A DNA stretch of 64,000 nucleotides from Prosthecobacter sp. (GTDB lineage Bacteria; Verrucomicrobiota; Verrucomicrobiia; Verrucomicrobiales; Verrucomicrobiaceae), in assembly GCF_014879935.1 (NCBI RefSeq), contig NZ_JACSRD010000241.1, positions 1-64,000 of the forward strand, read 5' to 3'. The notes under the pieces are model-generated. The model was not told the origin of the DNA. It did not search any database and saw only the letters and a program-made list of their open reading frames with translations. Both the position numbers and the translations under genes were made by a program. Positions within the stretch are counted from its first letter, which is position 1. Each line of letters opens with the position of its first letter. Of this stretch, positions 61,078-64,000 are shown one piece after another.

Positions 61078-62532
61078 TCAAGCCACCACCTGCCGCACCA
61101 CATTCCCATGCACGTCCGTGAGCCGGAACTGGCGGCCTTGGAAGCGGAAGGTGAAGCGGTCGTGGTCGATGCCGAGCAGGTGCATCAGCGTGGCCTGAAA
61201 GTCGTGAACATGGACGCCGTCCTTCGCCACGTTGAAGCCGAATTCGTCGCTCTCGCCGTAGGTCATGCCGGGTTTTATGCCACCACCGGCCATCCAGATC
61301 GTGAACACATACGGATGATGATCGCGGCCCCACTGCTTCGTGTCCTCGATCTTGCCCTGCAGGAACGGCGTGCGGCCAAACTCACCGCCCCAGATGACCA
61401 GCGTATCCTCCAGCAGCCCGCGTTGCTTCAAATCCTTCACCAGCGCCGCGCTCGGCGCGTCCGTGTCGGTGGCTTGAATCTTGAGCTGCGTGTTCAGATT
61501 GCGATGCTGGTCCCAACCCGCATGCATGAGCTGCACGAAACGCACGCCGCGTTCTGCCAGACGCCGCGCCATGAGGCAGTTGTAGGCGTAGCTGCCCTGC
61601 CGCATCACGTCCGGGCCATACATGTCCAGGATGTGCTTCGGTTCGTTCGAAAAATCCGTCAGCTCCGGCACGCTGGCCTGCATCTTGTAGGCCATCTCGT
61701 ATTGCGCGATGCGCGTGGCGATCTCCGGATCGCCGTAATCCTTCAGCTTCATCTCGTTCAGGCCGGCGATGCCGTCCAGAATGGTGCGCTTCATCTCGCG
61801 GCTCATGCCGTCGGGATTGCTCAGATACAAAACGGGATCGCCGCTGCCGCGGAACTTCACGCCCTGATACTTCGACGGCAGAAAGCCGCTGCCCCAGCAG
61901 AAGTCATAAAAAATCTGGCCACAGCTCGCCTCCTTGTCGCGCGAGGTCATCACCACGAAAGCCGGCAGATCGTCGCAATCGCTGCCCAGGCCGTAGCTCA
62001 GCCACGAACCGATCGCCGGACGCCCCGCCTGCTCGCTGCCCGTCATGAAAAACGTGATCGCCGGCGCGTGGTTCACCTGCGTCGTGTGCATCGACTTGAT
62101 GAAGCACAAATCGTCAGAGATCGCCGCCGTATGCGGCATGAAATCGCTCACCGTCGCGCCACTGCGGCCGTGGCGGGAGAAATTCGTGATCTCGCCCAGC
62201 ACCGGCCGCGCTGTCTGTCCGCCGGTCATCGTGCTGAAGCGCTTTCCTCCCACCACGCTGTCCGGAATCTGCGTGCCATGCATCTTCTTGAGCATCGGTT
62301 TATGATCAAAAAGGTCCACATGGGAAGGCGCACCGTTTTGCAGCAGGTAGATCACCCGTTTCGCCCTCGGTGCGAAATGCGGCAGCGCCGGAGCCATCGC
62401 ATCCGCCATCTGCGCCGCGAATCCTTCCCGCGTCAGCAGCGATCCCAAGGCCGCTCCACCCAGCCCCATCGCCGTCTTCCCAAACAGGGCACGGCGGGTC
62501 AGATGCAGGCGGTTGGCGTCAAGCGGGTTCAT
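61078..62532 (-). CDS. Tat-exported DUF1501 protein
   Basis: 484 residues from ATG 62532 (MNPLDANRLHLTRRALFGKT), a twin-arginine signal. The DUF1501 (sulfatase/alkaline-phosphatase-like) signatures are present: KRVIYLLQNGAPSHVDLFDHKP, MHTTQVNHAPAITFFMTGS, MHAGWDQH, IWGGEFGRTPFLQ and GRDHHPYVFTIWMAGGGIKPG. DUF1501 genes usually follow a DUF1553/planctomycete cytochrome-like partner; here none is visible within 1.5 kb upstream. Substrate unknown. Confidence 0.9.
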   Translation of the reverse strand: MNPLDANRLHLTRRALFGKTAMGLGGAALGSLLTREGFAAQMADAMAPALPHFAPRAKRVIYLLQNGAPSHVDLFDHKPMLKKMHGTQIPDSVVGGKRFSTMTGGQTARPVLGEITNFSRHGRSGATVSDFMPHTAAISDDLCFIKSMHTTQVNHAPAITFFMTGSEQAGRPAIGSWLSYGLGSDCDDLPAFVVMTSRDKEASCGQIFYDFCWGSGFLPSKYQGVKFRGSGDPVLYLSNPDGMSREMKRTILDGIAGLNEMKLKDYGDPEIATRIAQYEMAYKMQASVPELTDFSNEPKHILDMYGPDVMRQGSYAYNCLMARRLAERGVRFVQLMHAGWDQHRNLNTQLKIQATDTDAPSAALVKDLKQRGLLEDTLVIWGGEFGRTPFLQGKIEDTKQWGRDHHPYVFTIWMAGGGIKPGMTYGESDEFGFNVAKDGVHVHDFQATLMHLLGIDHDRFTFRFQGRQFRLTDVHGNVVRQVVA

Positions 62533-62575
62533 GGAGTGGCGACGAATCGTCGCCATCCACACGGCTCTTTCAGCT

Positions 62576-62725
62576 CAAAGTGGTGCGCACAGTCCCCTGT
62601 GCGGCGCTCCGCCATCAAACTTCGCTCTTATCGTCCAAGAAGCGCCGGTCTCTGCGAGGTTCTGGTTCCGGAAGCGTGTCAGATGGCTGCGCACAACCGC
62701 ACAGGGGACTGTGCGGGCCACTTTG
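62576..62725. repeat. Inverted repeat with 29-base arms
   Basis: CAAAGTGG-TG-CGCACAGTCC then CCTGTGCGG (62576-62604) and its inverse 62697-62725, 27 of 29 bases matching. The inner 19 bases are perfect. About 92 bases lie between the arms, and the whole fills the gap between the DUF1501 gene and the following esterase gene. Confidence 0.7.
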
Positions 62726-62789
62726 CTGCCGCCTTTACGAAAAATGTGTTCCAACAGTGAGGTTTGATCCGCTACGATCTCCATCATCC

Positions 62790-63620
62790 ATGAAATCGTT
62801 GCTCTTCCTCCTCACCGCGTTGCCCCTCAGTGCCGCCGAACCCATCGAGCTCAAGCTCTGGCCTGACGGCCCTCCGGGGAAAATGCAGCCGCATTCCAAG
62901 GCCACCGAGGACTTCATCCGCACCAAGGCCGGCAAAAGCACGATCACCGACATTCACGAACCAACGATCACCGTGTATCGCCCGGAAAAGCCGAACGGCA
63001 CCGCCGTCATCGTCGCTCCCGGCGGAGGCTACGTCTTTCTCTCCGCCATTCATGAAGGCACGCAAGTCTGCGAATGGCTGAACACCCTCGGCGTCACCGG
63101 CATCCTGCTCAAATATCGAACTCCGACCCGCGATGAGGCCGCTCCGCATGAAAAACCGGTTCAGGATGCCGCCAAAGCCATCGCCCTGGTCCGCGAGCAT
63201 GCCAAGGACTGGAGCCTCGATCCGAAGCGTGTCGGCCTGCTCGGTTTCAGCGCGGGTGGAAATCTGCTGGCTCATATCGCGTGTGATCGTCTGGCAAAGA
63301 CCGAGTTGCCAGATTTTGGCGTCATGATCTACGGCGGCGGTTTTGTGGACTATAAAGAGCCGACCAAGCTGAAAGAAGGCTTCACCGTGCCTGGCGATGC
63401 GCCACCCATGTTTCTCGCTTGTGCCCACGACGACGGCCAGAATCCCACAGCGGCTACCGTGCTCTATCTCGAATACAAGAAGCACAAAATCCCCTGCGAA
63501 CTCCATCTCTTCACCAAAGGCGGCCACGGCTTCGGGATGCGGGACAACAAGCAGCCCATCAATGCGTGGCCGCAACGTGCGGCTGATTGGATGAATTCGA
63601 TGGGCTGGTTGCACAAGTGA
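62790..63620 (+). CDS. Secreted alpha/beta hydrolase (BD-FAE/acetyl esterase-like)
   Basis: 276 residues from ATG 62790 (MKSLLFLLTALPLSAAEPIE), signal peptide ending PLSAAE. Motifs: VIVAPGGGYVFLS (oxyanion loop), GLLGFSAGGNLLAH (nucleophile Ser), ACAHDDGQNP (acid) and KGGHGFGM (base). It starts with the PIELKLWPDGPPG phrase common to secreted esterases of Planctomycetes and Verrucomicrobia. The ApbE-like gene starts 16 bases downstream. Confidence 0.88.
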   Translation: MKSLLFLLTALPLSAAEPIELKLWPDGPPGKMQPHSKATEDFIRTKAGKSTITDIHEPTITVYRPEKPNGTAVIVAPGGGYVFLSAIHEGTQVCEWLNTLGVTGILLKYRTPTRDEAAPHEKPVQDAAKAIALVREHAKDWSLDPKRVGLLGFSAGGNLLAHIACDRLAKTELPDFGVMIYGGGFVDYKEPTKLKEGFTVPGDAPPMFLACAHDDGQNPTAATVLYLEYKKHKIPCELHLFTKGGHGFGMRDNKQPINAWPQRAADWMNSMGWLHK

Positions 63621-63636
63621 AACGACCTCTGCTGTC

Positions 63637-64000
63637 ATGAGCACCTCTTTGACTCATTCCGAATTCAGCCGCCGGCGTTTCATCGCTCTGGCTTCAGGAG
63701 CATTGATGTCAGGCTGTTCTCGTAACTCCGGCTCGTGGGTTCACACTCGAATCTCCTCAGCTCTCGGGGCTGCGGTGAAGATGACTGTCCTGCACGCGGA
63801 CGAAGACATTGCCAATGCAGCGCTCGACGCGGCTTTCGCGGAACTGGAGCGTGTCGAGAGCGTGATGAGCCTCTACCGGCCTGAGAGCCAGATTTCGCGG
63901 CTGAACCGAGATGGAGCGCTCGAAATGCCGGACGCCTCCTTGGTCGAAGTGCTGCGATTCGCGGCCGAAGTGGCTGAAAAGTCGGATGGAGCCTTCGATG
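63637..64000 (+). CDS. ApbE-like FAD:protein FMN transferase, partial
   Basis: The first 121 residues are visible. The N-terminus MSTSLTHSEFSRRRFIALAS has a twin-arginine motif followed by a lipobox-like LMSGC, so it is exported and probably lipid-anchored. The mature part starts like ApbE: ALGAAVKMTVLHAD, AAFAELERVESVMSLYRPES and SQISRLNRDG. ApbE attaches FMN to proteins such as RnfG/NqrC. No such target is seen in the window. Confidence 0.85.
   Translation, partial: MSTSLTHSEFSRRRFIALASGALMSGCSRNSGSWVHTRISSALGAAVKMTVLHADEDIANAALDAAFAELERVESVMSLYRPESQISRLNRDGALEMPDASLVEVLRFAAEVAEKSDGAFD

Overview
The window looks like a piece of the chromosome of a high-GC member of the Verrucomicrobiota, most likely Prosthecobacter or a related Verrucomicrobiaceae. 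The evidence is the mix of secreted DUF1080, DUF6807/PmoA-like, DUF1501 and NHL-propeller proteins, very large secreted beta-sandwich proteins, kinase-sigma pairs, weak or absent Shine-Dalgarno sites, and many short palindromic intergenic repeats. This is an inference from gene content; there is no rRNA gene here. I see no tRNA gene, CRISPR array, integrase or transposase.

Layout. (1) 1-6445, minus strand: a compact cluster of two DUF1080 proteins, one PmoA-like (DUF6807) protein and a Ser/Thr protein kinase. All four end in the same roughly 160-residue C-terminal module (the first is cut by the window edge), and an ECF-like sigma factor lies directly upstream. Four copies of the element GCAACC-N15-CGAATC, always with exactly 15 bases between the halves, sit upstream of the two DUF1080 genes and the kinase. 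I propose a kinase/sigma signalling system whose secreted products share the kinase's predicted external domain. This is the most interesting part of the window. (2) 6592-10194: a SixA-like phosphatase, an NHL-propeller protein and a hybrid histidine kinase. (3) 10384-15758: translation genes rpmI, rplT, pheS and pheT, with a Tat-exported metallophosphoesterase between rplT and pheS. (4) 15766-21212: a ParE/Phd toxin-antitoxin pair, a class V aminotransferase, a RelE-like protein next to a SurA/PpiC chaperone, and acs. (5) 21390-28034: an LRR-like protein, two esterases, a frameshifted zinc alcohol dehydrogenase and a nitrilase-family amidohydrolase.

(6) 28073-32122 is an accessory island. 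It holds an ABC-three-component (ABC-3C) conflict system: a DUF4062/TIR-like effector, a middle component and a DUF2326 ATPase, joined by ATGA overlaps. Beside it lies a relic of an NB-ARC/STAND NTPase full of palindromic repeats. (7) 32123-50054: secreted and surface proteins (two zinc-phospholipase/S1-P1-like proteins, a C25-like/FN3 giant, a beta-helix protein, an exported metallo-beta-lactamase-fold protein), a LacI regulator with operator-like sites, a membrane-embedded spermidine-synthase-like protein, an FAD oxidoreductase and a Fic protein. (8) 50152-56721: a 2189-residue secreted giant. (9) 56902-64000: ferredoxin, a membrane-anchored unknown, kdsD, a TraB/GumN lipoprotein, a DUF1501 protein, an esterase and the start of an ApbE-like gene.

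Start sites were mostly chosen by signal peptides and family N-termini, because few genes have clear ribosome binding sites. Family names rest on motif recognition by eye; no database search was run.
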